Below, one piece after another: positions 34,129 through 45,900 of a stretch of DNA of 64,000 nt. The number at the start of each line of letters is the position of its first letter. The first letter of the stretch is position 1. Both the position numbers and the translations under genes were made by a program. Source of the DNA: Bidens hawaiensis (Eukaryota; Streptophyta; Magnoliopsida; Asterales; Asteraceae); contig JAIQDT010000001.1 in the NCBI GenBank assembly GCA_021521415.1, positions 186,001 through 250,000 on the forward strand, read 5' to 3'. Below the pieces are notes generated by a model, which did no database searches, was not told where the DNA came from, and was given only the letters and a program-made list of their open reading frames with translations.

Positions 34129-34166
34129 CTACTTTAAGTAGTTGACAGTTTGTTACATGTTTTCAG
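34129..34166 (+). promoter_or_regulatory. Short hairpin then CAGG in family-3 LTR
   Basis: CTACT-TTA-AGTAG preceded by TCACTCAT and followed by ttgacagtttgttacatg and ttttcagg. The end resembles a 3' splice site. Copies at 42438, 50697 and 54427. Confidence 0.5.
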
Positions 34167-34411
34167 GAAATAATGCAGCAAGAAATCCCTAGCAAGTTTA
34201 GAGGCCTTAGAGAGATGAAGGCTAGTCTAGGAGTTATTTGGAAACTTGATATTTTGTATTAAAACAATTTGTTTCATGTTACCTGGATGGTGTAATATTT
34301 GACATTTTGGTTATGTTTATGCATTTAGACTTTTAAACTATTGTGCTCAACAATCACGACTTAGTCGCCGCGCCTCGATTATTCCGCCATCACGATCGGG
34401 GTGTGACAGAT

Positions 34412-34424
34412 TGGTATCAGAGCC
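34412..34424 (+). other. Primer-binding site, family-3 unit 1
   Basis: TGGTATCAGAGCC, four bases after LTR1. Repeated at 42721-42733 and 50980-50992. The leader to the first ATG is about 250 bases with a T-rich end. Confidence 0.92.
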
Positions 34425-34672
34425 AGTGGTTATAGGGAATTAGGAAACCGACCTAGACTATAACCTAGGATCCTTGACTCTAGATAGCTCATGCATCACA
34501 ATCACATGTCTACACTTATATACGTGCTGCGTGCTTATGTGTTGCATATTAACTGTTAATCTCTTGAGCCATGTCATTCTGTGTTCTTGGTATAATCTAT
34601 GTCCTCTATTCTTAATCTTTGGCGTGTCATTGATTCTATTTAACGCTCGTTTCTTTTTTCGTTTTGTCAAGA

Positions 34673-37600
34673 ATGCCTCCCAGACGTGCACCCGCCCCCT
34701 TGGACTCCGCTGATCTAGCCAACCTTATAGCCCAGCAGATCGCGGCTGTGTTACCAGGCATGGTAACAGCCATCAGCCAGGGGCTGAGGCAAGAAGGAAC
34801 CTCTGGGGCCAACCAAATTCCAGCTCAGAACGCAAACGAACCAGCAAATAAGCCATACAAGGACTTCATGGCTACCAAACCCACCAGCTTCAGCGGTTCA
34901 GAAGGCGCCGTTGGTCTCCTCCAGTGGATCGAAAAGATGGAGGCTGCCTTTGTTATTAGCTCGTGCCCTGAGACACTGAAAGTCACGCACGCGGCAAGCA
35001 TGTTGTCTAAACGCGCGCTGACCTGGTGGAACAACGAGATAAGAACCCGCGGGCGTGAGGCTGCCTTGGCCATGACCTGGTCGGAATTTGTAGCTTTGGT
35101 TACCCGCGAGTTCGTACCTCGCAGTGAGGTGCAGAAACTTGAAGCTGAGTTTTGGGTGCACAGAATGAAGGGCGCTGATCACCAAGGGTACACGGAGCGT
35201 TTTCACGAGCTCTCCCTTCTCGTACCACACTTGGTCACCCCTCCCTCCCGGGCTATTGAGCTTTACATCAATGGCCTACCTGATACTGTCCGTGGAATCG
35301 TTATCGGGGCTGACCCATCAACCCTACAAGCGGCCATTGAACTAGCTGCCCGACTGACCCAGGACCAGGTTAAGACTGGGGTCCTAGCCAAAGGTACGGG
35401 CAAGGCCGCTGAGGGCTCATCCAAAAAGATCAACCGCATCAAAAAGCGTAAGGCTAGCAGTTACGCGATGGTTACTCCCGCAACCCCAATCAGCTCTGTC
35501 GCTCCTGCTCCCACCCCTTCTGGAAGGCCAAAGAGGGAGTACACTGGGGTTCACCCCAAGTGCGGCACTTGCCAATTTCATCACCCTGCCGGAACCCCGT
35601 GCTGGAAATGCACGAACTGTGGACGTTTGGGGCACCTAGCGGAACGCTGCAGATTTCAAGGTAATCAACTGGCAATACAGAGCAGCAGTTCCCAACCCAA
35701 CAACACTCGAGGCTGTTTCGAGTGTGGAGCCACGGACCACTTCAAGAGCAGGTGTCCTCGTCTTGCAAATTTTCCTCCGGCCCGAGGCCGAGCCTTTACT
35801 ATTGGCGCTGCTGAAGCTCACCAAAATCCTGACGTCATTACTGGTACGTTCATCCTTAACAATCTCTGGGTTTCTATTCTATTTGACACGGGTGCAGATA
35901 GGAGTTTTATTTCTAGCGAGTTGGTCCCATTGCTTAATCTAGGAACCTCTGTCTTAGACCCCGCTTTCTCTGTCGAAATGGCAAACGGAGAGTCTACCCA
36001 AGTGAACAAAATCGTTCGCAATTGCACGCTTACGTTTGATCAGACGTCTCTTAACATTGACCTCATCCCTATGCAATTGGGAAGTTTCGATGTAATTGTT
36101 GGGATGGATTGGTTGTCCATCAACCACGCGGAAGTGGTGTGTGCTGAGAAGCTCATTCGCGTTCCTTGTTCTTCTGGCGAGTCCATAATTATTCAAGGAG
36201 AAAGATCAGGTAGATGTCTGAAATTAATCTCCTGCTTTAAAGCTCGGCGATGCCTTCGAAAGAAGTGTCTCGCCTTCCTAGCTCATGTCTCCATCAAGAA
36301 ATCTTTGGGGAAGAAGCTCTCTGATGTCCCCGTTGTGCGTGAATTTCTAGACGTTTTTCCTAAAGACTTACCCGGACTACCTCCTAGCCGACAAGTCGAA
36401 TTTCACATCGAATTAGTTCCCGGTGCAACCCCCGTGGCAAAATCTCCGTATCGTTTGGCTCCGTCAGAAATGCAGGAATTGTCGAGCCAGCTACAGGAAC
36501 TACTAGACAAGGGTTTTATTCGCCCTAGTTCATCTCCATGGGGAGCTCCAGTCCTCTTCGTCAAGAAGAAGGACGGATCTTTCCGGATGTGCATAGACTA
36601 TCGTGAGCTTAACAAACTCACGGTCAAGAATCGGTATCCATTACCAAGGATTGACGATCTTTTCGACCAGCTGCAAGGAGCCATTTACTTTTCCAAGATC
36701 GACCTACGCTCAGGTTATCACCAAGTACGCGTCATGGAGGACGACATCGCGAAAACCGCTTTCAGAACTCGTTATGGACACTACGAGTTCCTAGTCATGC
36801 CTTTTGGTTTGACGAATGCCCCTGCGGTGTTCATGGATCTCATGAATCGCGTTTGTCGTCCATACCTGGACCAGTTTGTTATCGTCTTCATTGACGATAT
36901 TCTCGTTTATTCCCGCTCTAAAGCCGACCATGAGCTTCATCTCAGGCTTACCTTGGATCTGCTGAGAAAAGAGCAACTCTACGCCAAATTCTCCAAATGC
37001 GAATTCTGGCTAAGGGAAGTTCAATTTTTAGGTCACATCATTAACAAGGAAGGCATTCATGTCGACCCTGCCAAGATTGAAGCCATCAAAAATTGGGGAG
37101 CGCCTACAACGCCAACCGAAATTCGTTCATTTCTTGGTTTAGCTGGGTACTACCGTCGATTCATCTCGAACTTTTCAAAGATCGTATTGCCTCTCACAAT
37201 GTTAACTCAAAAAGGGGAACCATTCATTTGGAACCAAGAGCAAGAAGAGGCTTTCCAAACATTGAAACATAAACTCTGTCATGCACCAATCCTGTCACTT
37301 CCTGAGGGTAACGATGATTTTGTTGTTTATTGCGACGCCTCGAACCAAGGTCTAGGCTGCGTCTTAATGCAACGCGGTAAGGTCATCGCTTACGCCTCGC
37401 GTCAACTCAAGAGTCATGAGAGGAATTATGTCACTCATGACTTGGAATTGGGTGCTGTGGTCTTTGCCTTAAAAATATGGAGACACTACCTATACGGTAC
37501 GAAATGTGTCATCTTCACCGACCACAAGAGCCTACAACACATCCTCAACCAGAGGGAGCTAAACATGCGACAACGTCGATGGGTTGAACTCCTAAGTGAC

Positions 37601-39133
37601 TACGACTGCGAAATCCGCTACCACCCTGGAAAGGCTAACGTAGTGGCTGACGCGTTAAGTCGCAAGGAAAGGACCCAGTTGCATGCGATCCGTATTCAGT
37701 CCAATCTTCCCTCCTTGGTTCTTGAAGCTCAAAAGCAAGCGATTGCTGGTGGTGATCTCAAAAATATGCTATCTTGCGGTGCCGAACGGAAGTTTGAAAC
37801 CAAGTCTGATGGTATACTTTACTACTTAAATCGCATGTGGATTCCAAACTCTGAACCACTTCGAGAACTCATCCTGAACGAAGCGCACAAATCCAGATAC
37901 TCTATTCACCCGGGCAGTGATAAAATGTATCAGAATCTCAAGTCTCACTTCTGGTGGCCGGGTATGAAGAAAGACATAGCTTTATACGTCGGTAGATGTC
38001 TAACATGCTCGCGGATCAAGACTGAACATCAGAGACCATCTGGCCTGCTACAGCAACCGATCATACCGCAGTGGAAGTGGGACGAAGTCGCTATGGACTT
38101 CATCACCAAACTCCCGCGGACACCCAGCGGTTATGACACGATTTGGGTTATCGTGGATTACTTGACCAAGTCTGCCCACTTTCTCCCTGTCCGCGAGGAC
38201 TACACTACGGAGAAGCTGGCGCAGATTTACATTCGTGAGATCGTAACCCGTCACGGTGTGCCTAAGGGCATCACGTCTGACCGTGACCCCTCTTTTGCGT
38301 CAAGGTTCTGGAAGTCATTTCAGAAAGCCTTTGGGACAAGTGTGAAACTTAGCTCTGCCTATCATCCTGAAACGGACGGACAGAGCGAAAGGACCATACA
38401 AACCCTGGAGGATATGCTCAGAGCCTGTATCCTTGAATTCGGTAGTAGCTGGGAGACTCACCTTCCTCTTGCAGAGTTCTCATTCAATAACAGCTATCAT
38501 GCTACCACCAAATGCGCACCATTCGAGGCACTCTATGGCAGGAAATGTCGTTCTCCACTGTGTTGGTCCGAGACCGGAGATTCTCAAATCCTCGGCCCGG
38601 AACTGATACAGGAAACCACTGACAGTATCGCCATCATCCAGCAAAGACTTAAGGACGCCCGCTGTCGACACAAGTATTACGCTGACAAACGCCGCAAACC
38701 TCTGGAGTTCCAATTAGGCGATCACGTAATGCTCAAAGTTTCCCCCTGGAAGGGCATTGTTCGCTTCGGGAAAAAGGGAAAGCTTGCTCCAAGGTACGTA
38801 GGACCTTTCAAGATCATCGAAAAGGTCGGACCCGTAGCCTATCGCTTGGAATTGCCTCCAGAACTCAGCCGTGTTCACAACGTTTTTCATGTGTCGCAAC
38901 TCAAAAAGTGCCTCGTTGACGAGACCGCTCAAATCCCGATCGACACGGTTCGCATCGACGACAAACTACACTTTGTTGAGGAACCTGTCGAGATCCTAGA
39001 TCGAGAAGTCAAAAGGACTAAGCGAAGCCGGATACCCATAGTCAAGGTACGTTGGAACAACCATCGTGGACCCGAGTTCACATGGGAACGAGAGGATAAG
39101 ATGAGGGAGGAATACCCTCATCTGTTCGCATAG
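34673..39133 (+). CDS. Gag-pol polyprotein, Tekay-type chromovirus, copy 1
   Basis: 1486 aa, one uninterrupted frame. I chose the ATG at 34673 (MPPRRAPAP) because both other copies share it; the frame extends a little upstream without an ATG. Order: gag (about 1-290); two CCHC zinc knuckles (C313-C326, C348-C361); protease DTGA at 405-408; RT (about 590-780) with D677 and FIDD at 739-742; RNase H with D888, E925, D950, D993; integrase with H1072, H1079, C1109, C1112 and the DD35E triad D1142, D1203, E1239; GPF near 1377; chromodomain about 1434-1485. The chromodomain is thought in this clade to guide integration to heterochromatin. It would make the particle, copy RNA to DNA and integrate it. 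Nothing essential looks broken. It differs from copy 2 by 13 residues, and P to L at 559 looks derived. Confidence 0.95.
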   Translation: MPPRRAPAPLDSADLANLIAQQIAAVLPGMVTAISQGLRQEGTSGANQIPAQNANEPANKPYKDFMATKPTSFSGSEGAVGLLQWIEKMEAAFVISSCPETLKVTHAASMLSKRALTWWNNEIRTRGREAALAMTWSEFVALVTREFVPRSEVQKLEAEFWVHRMKGADHQGYTERFHELSLLVPHLVTPPSRAIELYINGLPDTVRGIVIGADPSTLQAAIELAARLTQDQVKTGVLAKGTGKAAEGSSKKINRIKKRKASSYAMVTPATPISSVAPAPTPSGRPKREYTGVHPKCGTCQFHHPAGTPCWKCTNCGRLGHLAERCRFQGNQLAIQSSSSQPNNTRGCFECGATDHFKSRCPRLANFPPARGRAFTIGAAEAHQNPDVITGTFILNNLWVSILFDTGADRSFISSELVPLLNLGTSVLDPAFSVEMANGESTQVNKIVRNCTLTFDQTSLNIDLIPMQLGSFDVIVGMDWLSINHAEVVCAEKLIRVPCSSGESIIIQGERSGRCLKLISCFKARRCLRKKCLAFLAHVSIKKSLGKKLSDVPVVREFLDVFPKDLPGLPPSRQVEFHIELVPGATPVAKSPYRLAPSEMQELSSQLQELLDKGFIRPSSSPWGAPVLFVKKKDGSFRMCIDYRELNKLTVKNRYPLPRIDDLFDQLQGAIYFSKIDLRSGYHQVRVMEDDIAKTAFRTRYGHYEFLVMPFGLTNAPAVFMDLMNRVCRPYLDQFVIVFIDDILVYSRSKADHELHLRLTLDLLRKEQLYAKFSKCEFWLREVQFLGHIINKEGIHVDPAKIEAIKNWGAPTTPTEIRSFLGLAGYYRRFISNFSKIVLPLTMLTQKGEPFIWNQEQEEAFQTLKHKLCHAPILSLPEGNDDFVVYCDASNQGLGCVLMQRGKVIAYASRQLKSHERNYVTHDLELGAVVFALKIWRHYLYGTKCVIFTDHKSLQHILNQRELNMRQRRWVELLSDYDCEIRYHPGKANVVADALSRKERTQLHAIRIQSNLPSLVLEAQKQAIAGGDLKNMLSCGAERKFETKSDGILYYLNRMWIPNSEPLRELILNEAHKSRYSIHPGSDKMYQNLKSHFWWPGMKKDIALYVGRCLTCSRIKTEHQRPSGLLQQPIIPQWKWDEVAMDFITKLPRTPSGYDTIWVIVDYLTKSAHFLPVREDYTTEKLAQIYIREIVTRHGVPKGITSDRDPSFASRFWKSFQKAFGTSVKLSSAYHPETDGQSERTIQTLEDMLRACILEFGSSWETHLPLAEFSFNNSYHATTKCAPFEALYGRKCRSPLCWSETGDSQILGPELIQETTDSIAIIQQRLKDARCRHKYYADKRRKPLEFQLGDHVMLKVSPWKGIVRFGKKGKLAPRYVGPFKIIEKVGPVAYRLELPPELSRVHNVFHVSQLKKCLVDETAQIPIDTVRIDDKLHFVEEPVEILDREVKRTKRSRIPIVKVRWNNHRGPEFTWEREDKMREEYPHLFA

Positions 39134-39589
39134 TCATCATCTTTGTAATTCTAGAAATCTTGGAGTCTATGTAATAGTAATCATGTAATCAGGGACAAAT
39201 ATCAATCAATGAAGTATCATGTTGTTCCTATTTGCTTATAAATATTCTCTTATTTGCATAACACCAAGTTTGGCTACCCATGACTCGTGCTGGAAAACAC
39301 AAGTTGTGCATACTTAATCATGTAAACATTGGGGTAAACTATGTATCATTGAGCCAAAATTTGTCATCATTCTAGCATTCATGAAGCATGGTTGTGTGTG
39401 TGTGTGTGTGTCGTGTCGATTTTTCTAGCCGCACACAATGGAGTTTATACATTGATACAAGGTGAACTCGTAATTATAGTCCGGAATATAATTACATCAA
39501 GTTCACAGGTGTATACGTGTATAAACAATATGCTATTGTGTAACTATGAGTCATGAACTCAAGCTTCGTGTAGGGAATTAATCAATGAA
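39134..39589 (+). other. 3' non-coding region of family-3 unit 1, first part
   Basis: No open frame. It contains a GT microsatellite at about 39393-39412, whose length differs from the copy in unit 2 (about 47706-47721). Confidence 0.7.
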
Positions 39590-39976
39590 TGTTGAAGGAG
39601 TGGTGGGTTAGCCGCTGGTACACCCTATACATAAACCCCTTCGGCACAAGTTGATTATGTCTGAAGCGAGACTTGGAATTAGGGACTCATAGTTAGCGTG
39701 GCAGCTGTGAGGCGTTAAATTCAAGAGTTATTGAGGGAATTATTCATTGGAGATTGAAGGAGTGGTGGGTTAGCCGCTGGTACACCCTATATATAAACCC
39801 CTTCAATCCGAAATGAATATGTCTGATGTAAAGCTTGAAGGTGATGCCTTGTAGTGGAAAATAGTGTGTCGTCCTGTGTGTCATTGAACTAATAGGAGTC
39901 GAAAGAAACACCCAAGTGGAGTTGAGGGAGTGGTGGGTTAGCCGCTGGTACACCCTATATATAAACCCCTTCAACT
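39590..39976 (+). repeat. Three hairpin repeats before the 3' LTR, unit 1
   Basis: Hairpins at 39590-39646, 39752-39808 and 39920-39976 share the loop core tggtgggttagccgctgg...accctatayataaacc. The 9-bp stems differ but pair: TGTTGAAGG with CCTTCGGCA (two G-U pairs), GATTGAAGG with CCTTCAATC, AGTTGAGGG with CCTTCAACT (one G-U pair). The minus-strand open frame at 39744-39995 is a by-product of this repeat. Confidence 0.85.
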
Positions 39977-40108
39977 TGATTTGGGTGGTATCCAAGACGA
40001 AAATTAGGGGTAGTGGCGCATAGTGGTCATCATGGGATCATTTGATCTAAAACATCATTGCATCAACTATACTAAGTTCTAAATTTCGGGACGAAATTCC
40101 TCTAAATT

Positions 40109-40116
40109 GGGGAGAA
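40109..40116 (+). other. Polypurine tract, family-3 unit 1
   Basis: ggggagaa directly before LTR2, preceded by aatttcgggacgaaattcc, a short inverted repeat. The same occurs at 48424-48431. Confidence 0.85.
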
Positions 40117-42717
40117 TGTAACGCCCTGAAATTCGATTGGTAAACTAGGATCGTGAAATCATCGGAAACTATAGACTTTGGGATTTTGGACGATAAGTTC
40201 GGAACCCATATCATTGGAAAAATCTGCTTTTATCATTTAAAATGTTTATTTTATAAAACGACATTTACGCCTGAAAAATATTAATTTTTATGCTTTCGAA
40301 AAAAAAATTAAATGTTCTTATTTAAAAAGATTTCAAATAATTATTCGGAAAATGGTTTTATAAAAGTTTTGCTGAAAAAGTTTTAGTTTGTTTAAAAACT
40401 TATGAACTCGACTAGTCTTGACCCGTCGGTAGCCTAAACCCGAACCCGAGTCACCCGAGTATTTAAGCGGAAAATCAAGTATTCTTACACCATCTCTTTC
40501 ATTTCCACCAACACTTCCCACCCAAACACTCTCATTCTAGAGAGAGAAACTAGAGAGAGAAAGTCTTCAAACTTCAAATCCGAGTCCACAAATCTGTTTG
40601 TTGTTATTCTTGGTAAGATCTTCTTGAAAATCATCCATTTTCATAACCATTTTCGGCCTCAAATCGAGCAAAAACACCCACTTTCGTTTCTAGAGTTTTC
40701 GGGTCAAAAACCGTCTTGTTTTGGTGTCAAAATGCAGGCTTTTGTGTTTAAAATCACTAGGAATCGATAGCCCTTTCAATCCCGAGCATTTCCATGTCAA
40801 AAACTTCGATTTTGGGTCAAAAATCTGGAAAATCTGAAAAACCCGTAGGTTTCTCCGTCGCCCAGCTTGAAGGAGTCGAATCAGACTCATTCGATCGAAC
40901 CAGTCGATCGAATCAGTCCAGTCGATCGAATCAGTCCAGTCGATCGAATCAGTCCAGTCGATCGAATCAGTCCAGTCGATCGAATAGGAAAGCAACCGAA
41001 TGGTCTCCAACTCATTCGACCGAATGAGTTTCGTATTCGATCGAACGAGTGTCTATTCGATCGAACAAGTTCCATGTTCGACCGAACGAGTTTTTCCAAC
41101 TGGTTCGACCAAATGTGTTTCTAGTTCGATCGAGCGTGCCACAGATTCGATCGAATGTGTGTCTATTCGATCGAACGTGTTCCTATTCGATCGAATCAAG
41201 CCAGAACCAAGCTGTTTCGTCGTTAAAACCCAGTTTTTGCTCGAGGCCGCGTAAGCTCGTTTTCTTAGACTTATAGCACGTTGTTAACCTTATATATATG
41301 TTCAACTCTAGGCTAAGGAGATCTATTGTAGCACCATCCTAACCCGAGATCAAGGTGAGTTCATAGCCCCTATTTAAGCTTTTCAAAACTATGGGGTGGA
41401 AACATGGTAACTTTACACGCTTGGATAAAATCATTTATGCATTTATGCAAACACTCTTTAAACTATAAACTTTTGGATTTCTACACACGTGCGGAAATCA
41501 ACAAGCTCTTTAAGAATCTATAAACTTTGGAAATCTATGAACATGGGAAAACCCATCAACTTATGGAGATCTAAGAACATTGGAAATCAATGAGTATGGG
41601 AAATTCTATGAACATTGACATCATGGGAATGGGAATCATATTCATATCATCATAGTCATTGTGTCAGCATGGAAATCTAGAGATCAAAGCATCATGAGTT
41701 GAATTGGACGCGAGAGTCTATTCTACTCTCGGTAGAACTCGCGACCATGAGTGGCATTCTATTCTCGGTGGCACTCGTAACTCATGGGATTTCATACTAG
41801 TCTCGGTGAAATCCATAACTCTTGAGGACCTATACTAGTCTCGGTAGGGACCAAGGGAACCCAGGATTCTTTGGGGAGTCTATCCTACTCTCGGTGGAAC
41901 CTAGCTGAGTCCTGGATGACAAGAACGAGGTAGTCTTGGTTTAAGTCTTGCGTGGGGTCAATCAAGTCTTGTGTGATCATTGAGTTCCATCATCATTCAT
42001 CATCATCATCATTTATTCACCATCATCTTGGATACTAGTAAACAGTGGGATCTTGGTGTTGGTTTATCTAGTAAACTTAGCATGCTCAAATCTATATGTC
42101 CTTATTTATGCTTAACTGCTATGTGCTACATGTACCGTTGGGAGACCACAAATCTTTGAGTAATCTTATCACAAACGACTCTAATGGAAGAATAATAAGC
42201 CCGCTGAGAGTCCAGGAGAACATTTCATGTTTTACTTACTACAAAAACCTCTTTGGGAAAACCAAGAGACCTTTTCTTACAAACCATCTTAAAACCGGGT
42301 ATTATATCCAAACATAGTAGTATAAGTTGTAGGAGTGGTGGGTTAGCCGCAGGTACACCCTATATATAAACCCCTACAACCTATACTAGTATGTTTGTGT
42401 ATAAACTCTTTTTCTTTAAACCTATGAATTCACTCATCTACTTTAAGTAGTTGACAGTTTGTTACATGTTTTCAGGAAATAATGCAGCAAGAAATCCCTA
42501 GCAAGTTTAGAGGCCTTAGAGAGATGAAGGCTAGTCTAGGAGTTATTTGGAAACTTGATATTTTGTATTAAAACAATTTGTTTCATGTTACCTGGATGGT
42601 GTAATATTTGACATTTTGGTTATGTTTATGCATTTAGACTTTTAAACTATTGTGCTCAACAATCACGACTTAGTCGCCGCGCCTCGATTATTCCGCCATC
42701 ACGATCGGGGTGTGACA
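40117..42717 (+). mobile_element. Family-3 LTR2, probably recombinant
   Basis: 2601 bp. It carries LTR1-type variants (four 18-bp units; taatggaagaataat at about 42182) and is followed by an internal region of the int2/int3 type (ctatgttctctattc at about 42906). A switch between the two parent types therefore lies between about 42190 and 42910. It serves as 3' LTR of unit 1 and 5' LTR of unit 2. Confidence 0.9.
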
Positions 42718-42720
42718 GAT

Positions 42721-42733
42721 TGGTATCAGAGCC
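42721..42733 (+). other. Primer-binding site, family-3 unit 2
   Basis: TGGTATCAGAGCC after LTR2. Confidence 0.92.
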
Positions 42734-42986
42734 AGTGGTTATAGGGAATTAGGAAACCGACCTAGACTATAACCTAGGATCCTTGACTCTAGATAGCTCA
42801 TGCATCACAATCACATGTCTACACTTATATACGTGCTGCGTGCTTATGTGTTGCATATTAACTGTTAATCTCTTGAGCCATGTCATTCTGTGTTCTTGGT
42901 ATAATCTATGTTCTCTATTCTTAATCTTTGGCGTGTCATTGATTCTATTTAACACTCGTTTTTTTTTCGTTTTCGTTTTGTCAAGA

Positions 42987-45900
42987 ATGCCTCCCAGACG
43001 TGCACCCGCCCCCTTGGACTCCGCTGATCTAGCCAACCTTATAGCCCAGCAGATCGCGGCTGTGTTACCAGGCATGGTAACAGCCATCAGCCAGGGGCTG
43101 AGGCAAGAAGGAACCTCTGGGGCCAACCAAATTCCAGCTCAGAACGCAAACGAACCAGCAAATAAGCCATGCAAGGACTTCATGGCTACCAAACCCACCA
43201 GCTTCAGCGGTTCAGAAGGCGCCGTTGGTCTCCTCCAGTGGATCGAAAAGATGGAGGCTGCCTTTGTTATTAGCTCGTGCCCTGAGACACTGAAAGTCAC
43301 GCACGCGGCAAGCATGTTGTCTAAACGCGCGCTGACCTGGTGGAACAACGAGATAAGAACCCGCGGGCGTGAGGCTGCCTTGGCCATGACCTGGTCGGAA
43401 TTTGTAGCTTTGGTTACCCGCGAGTTCGTACCTCGCAGTGAGGTGCAGAAACTTGAAGCTGAGTTTTGGGTGCACAGAATGAAGGGCGCTGATCACCAAG
43501 GGTACACGGAGCGTTTTCACGAGCTCTCCCTTCTCGTACCACACCTGGTCACCCCTCCCTCCCGGGCTATTGAGCTTTACATCAATGGCCTACCTGACAC
43601 TGTCCGTGGAATCGTTATCGGGGCTGACCCATCAACCCTACAAGCGGCCATTGAACTAGCTGCCCGACTGACCCAGGATCAGGTTAAGACTGGGGTCCTA
43701 GCCAAGGACACGGGCAAGGCCGCTGAGGGCTCATCCAAAAAGATCAACCGCATCAAAAAGCGTAAGGCTAGCAGTTACGCGATGGTTACTCCCGCAACCC
43801 CAATCAGCTCTGTCGCTCCTGCTCCCACCCCTTCTGGAAGGCCAAAGAGGGAGTACACTGGGGTTCACCCCAAGTGCGGCACTTGCCAATTTCATCACCC
43901 TGCCGGAACCCCGTGCTGGAAATGCACGAACTGTGGACGTTTGGGGCACCTAGCGGAACGCTGCAGATTTCAAGGTAATCAACTGGCAATACAGAGCAGC
44001 AGTTCCCAACCCAGCAACACTCGAGGCTGTTTCGAGTGTGGAGCCACGGACCACTTCAAGAGCAGGTGTCCTCGTCTTGCAAATCTTCCTCCGGCCCGAG
44101 GCCGAGCCTTTACTATTGGCGCTGCTGAAGCTCGCCAAAATCCTGACGTCATTACTGGTACGTTCATTCTCAACAATCTCTGGGTTTCTATTCTATTTGA
44201 CACGGGTGCAGATAGGAGTTTTATTTCTAGCGAGTTGGTCCCATTGCTTAATCTAGGAACCTCTGTCTTAGACCCCGCTTTCTCTGTCGAAATGGCAAAC
44301 GGAGAGTCTACCCAAGTGAACAAAATCGTTCGCAATTGCACGCTTACGTTTGATCAGACGTCTCTTAACATTGACCTCATCCCTATGCAATTGGGAAGTT
44401 TCGATGTAATTGTTGGGATGGATTGGTTGTCCATCAACCACGCGGAAGTGGTGTGTGCTGAGAAGCTCATTCGCGTTCCTTGTTCTTCTGGCGAGTCCAT
44501 AATTATTCAAGGAGAAAGATCAGGCAGATGTCTGAAATTAATCTCCTGCTTTAAAGCTCGGCGATGCCTTCGAAAGAAGTGTCTCGCCTTCCTAGCTCAT
44601 GTCTCCATCAAGAAATCTTTGGGGAAGAAGCTCTCTGATGTCCCCGTTGTGCGTGAATTTCCAGACGTTTTTCCTAAAGACTTACCCGGACTACCTCCTA
44701 GCCGACAAGTCGAATTTCACATCGAATTAGTTCCCGGTGCAACCCCCGTGGCAAAATCTCCGTATCGTTTGGCTCCGTCAGAAATGCAGAAATTATCGAG
44801 CCAGCTACAGGAACTACTAGACAAGGGTTTTATTCGCCCTAGTTCATCTCCATGGGGAGCTCCAGTCCTCTTCGTCAAGAAGAAGGACGGATCTTTCCGG
44901 ATGTGCATAGACTATCGTGAGCTTAACAAACTCACGGTCAAGAATCGGTATCCATTACCAAGGATTGACGATCTTTTCGACCAGCTGCAAGGAGCCATTT
45001 ACTTTTCCAAGATCGACCTACGCTCAGGTTATCACCAAGTACGCGTCATGGAGGACGACATCGCGAAAACCGCTTTCAGAACTCGTTATGGACACTACGA
45101 GTTCCTAGTCATGCCTTTTGGTTTGACGAATGCCCCTGCGGTGTTCATGGATCTCATGAATCGCGTTTGTCGTCCATACCTGGACCAGTTTGTTATCGTC
45201 TTCATTGACGATATTCTCGTTTATTCCCGCTCTAAAGCCGACCATGAGCTTCATCTCAGGCTTACCTTGGATCTGCTGAGGAAAGAGCAACTCTACGCCA
45301 AATTCTCCAAATGCGAATTCTGGCTAAGGGAAGTTCAATTCTTAGGTCACATCATTAACAAGGAAGGCATTCATGTCGACCCTGCCAAGATTGAAGCCAT
45401 CAAAAATTGGGGAGCGCCTACAACGCCAACCGAAATTCGTTCATTTCTTGGTTTAGCTGGGTACTACCGTCGATTCATCTCGAACTTTTCAAAGATCGTA
45501 TTGCCTCTCACAATGTTAACTCAAAAAGGGGAACCATTCATTTGGAACCAAGAGCAAGAAGAGGCTTTCCAAACATTGAAACATAAACTCTGTCATGCAC
45601 CAATCCTGTCACTTCCTGAGGGTAACGATGATTTTGTTGTTTATTGCGACGCCTCGAGCCAAGGTCTAGGCTGCGTCTTAATGCAACGCGGTAAGGTCAT
45701 CGCTTACGCCTCGCGTCAACTCAAGAGTCATGAGAGGAATTATGTCACTCATGACTTGGAATTGGGTGCTGTGGTCTTTGCCTTAAAAATATGGAGACAC
45801 TACCTATACGGTACGAAATGTGTCATCTTCACCGACCACAAGAGCCTACAACACATCCTCAACCAAAGGGAGCTAAACATGCGACAACGTCGATGGGTTG

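Larger units (their letters stand above)
31808..34408 (+). mobile_element. Family-3 LTR1
   Basis: 2601 bp from TGTAACGCCCTGAAATTCG to cgatcggggtgtgaca. By eye it differs from LTR2 at one base (33190 region: ccacaag against aacaag). It contains a TATA candidate, an 18-bp repeat, a palindrome array, five short hairpins with a common top and one large hairpin. The 73-codon open frame at 33787-34008, also present in each sister LTR, has no recognisable features and is not called as a gene. Confidence 0.95.

Noticed and set aside
34825..39000. Many minus-strand frames of 60-120 codons across the polyprotein genes
   Set aside because: Shadows of the intact plus-strand frame; the same set recurs over copies 2 and 3.
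42783..42986. N-terminal extension of polyprotein copy 2 (68 residues)
   Set aside because: It has no ATG at its start, and an indel in the T-rich tract before the gene breaks it in unit 1. The shared ATG at 42987 fits gag better.
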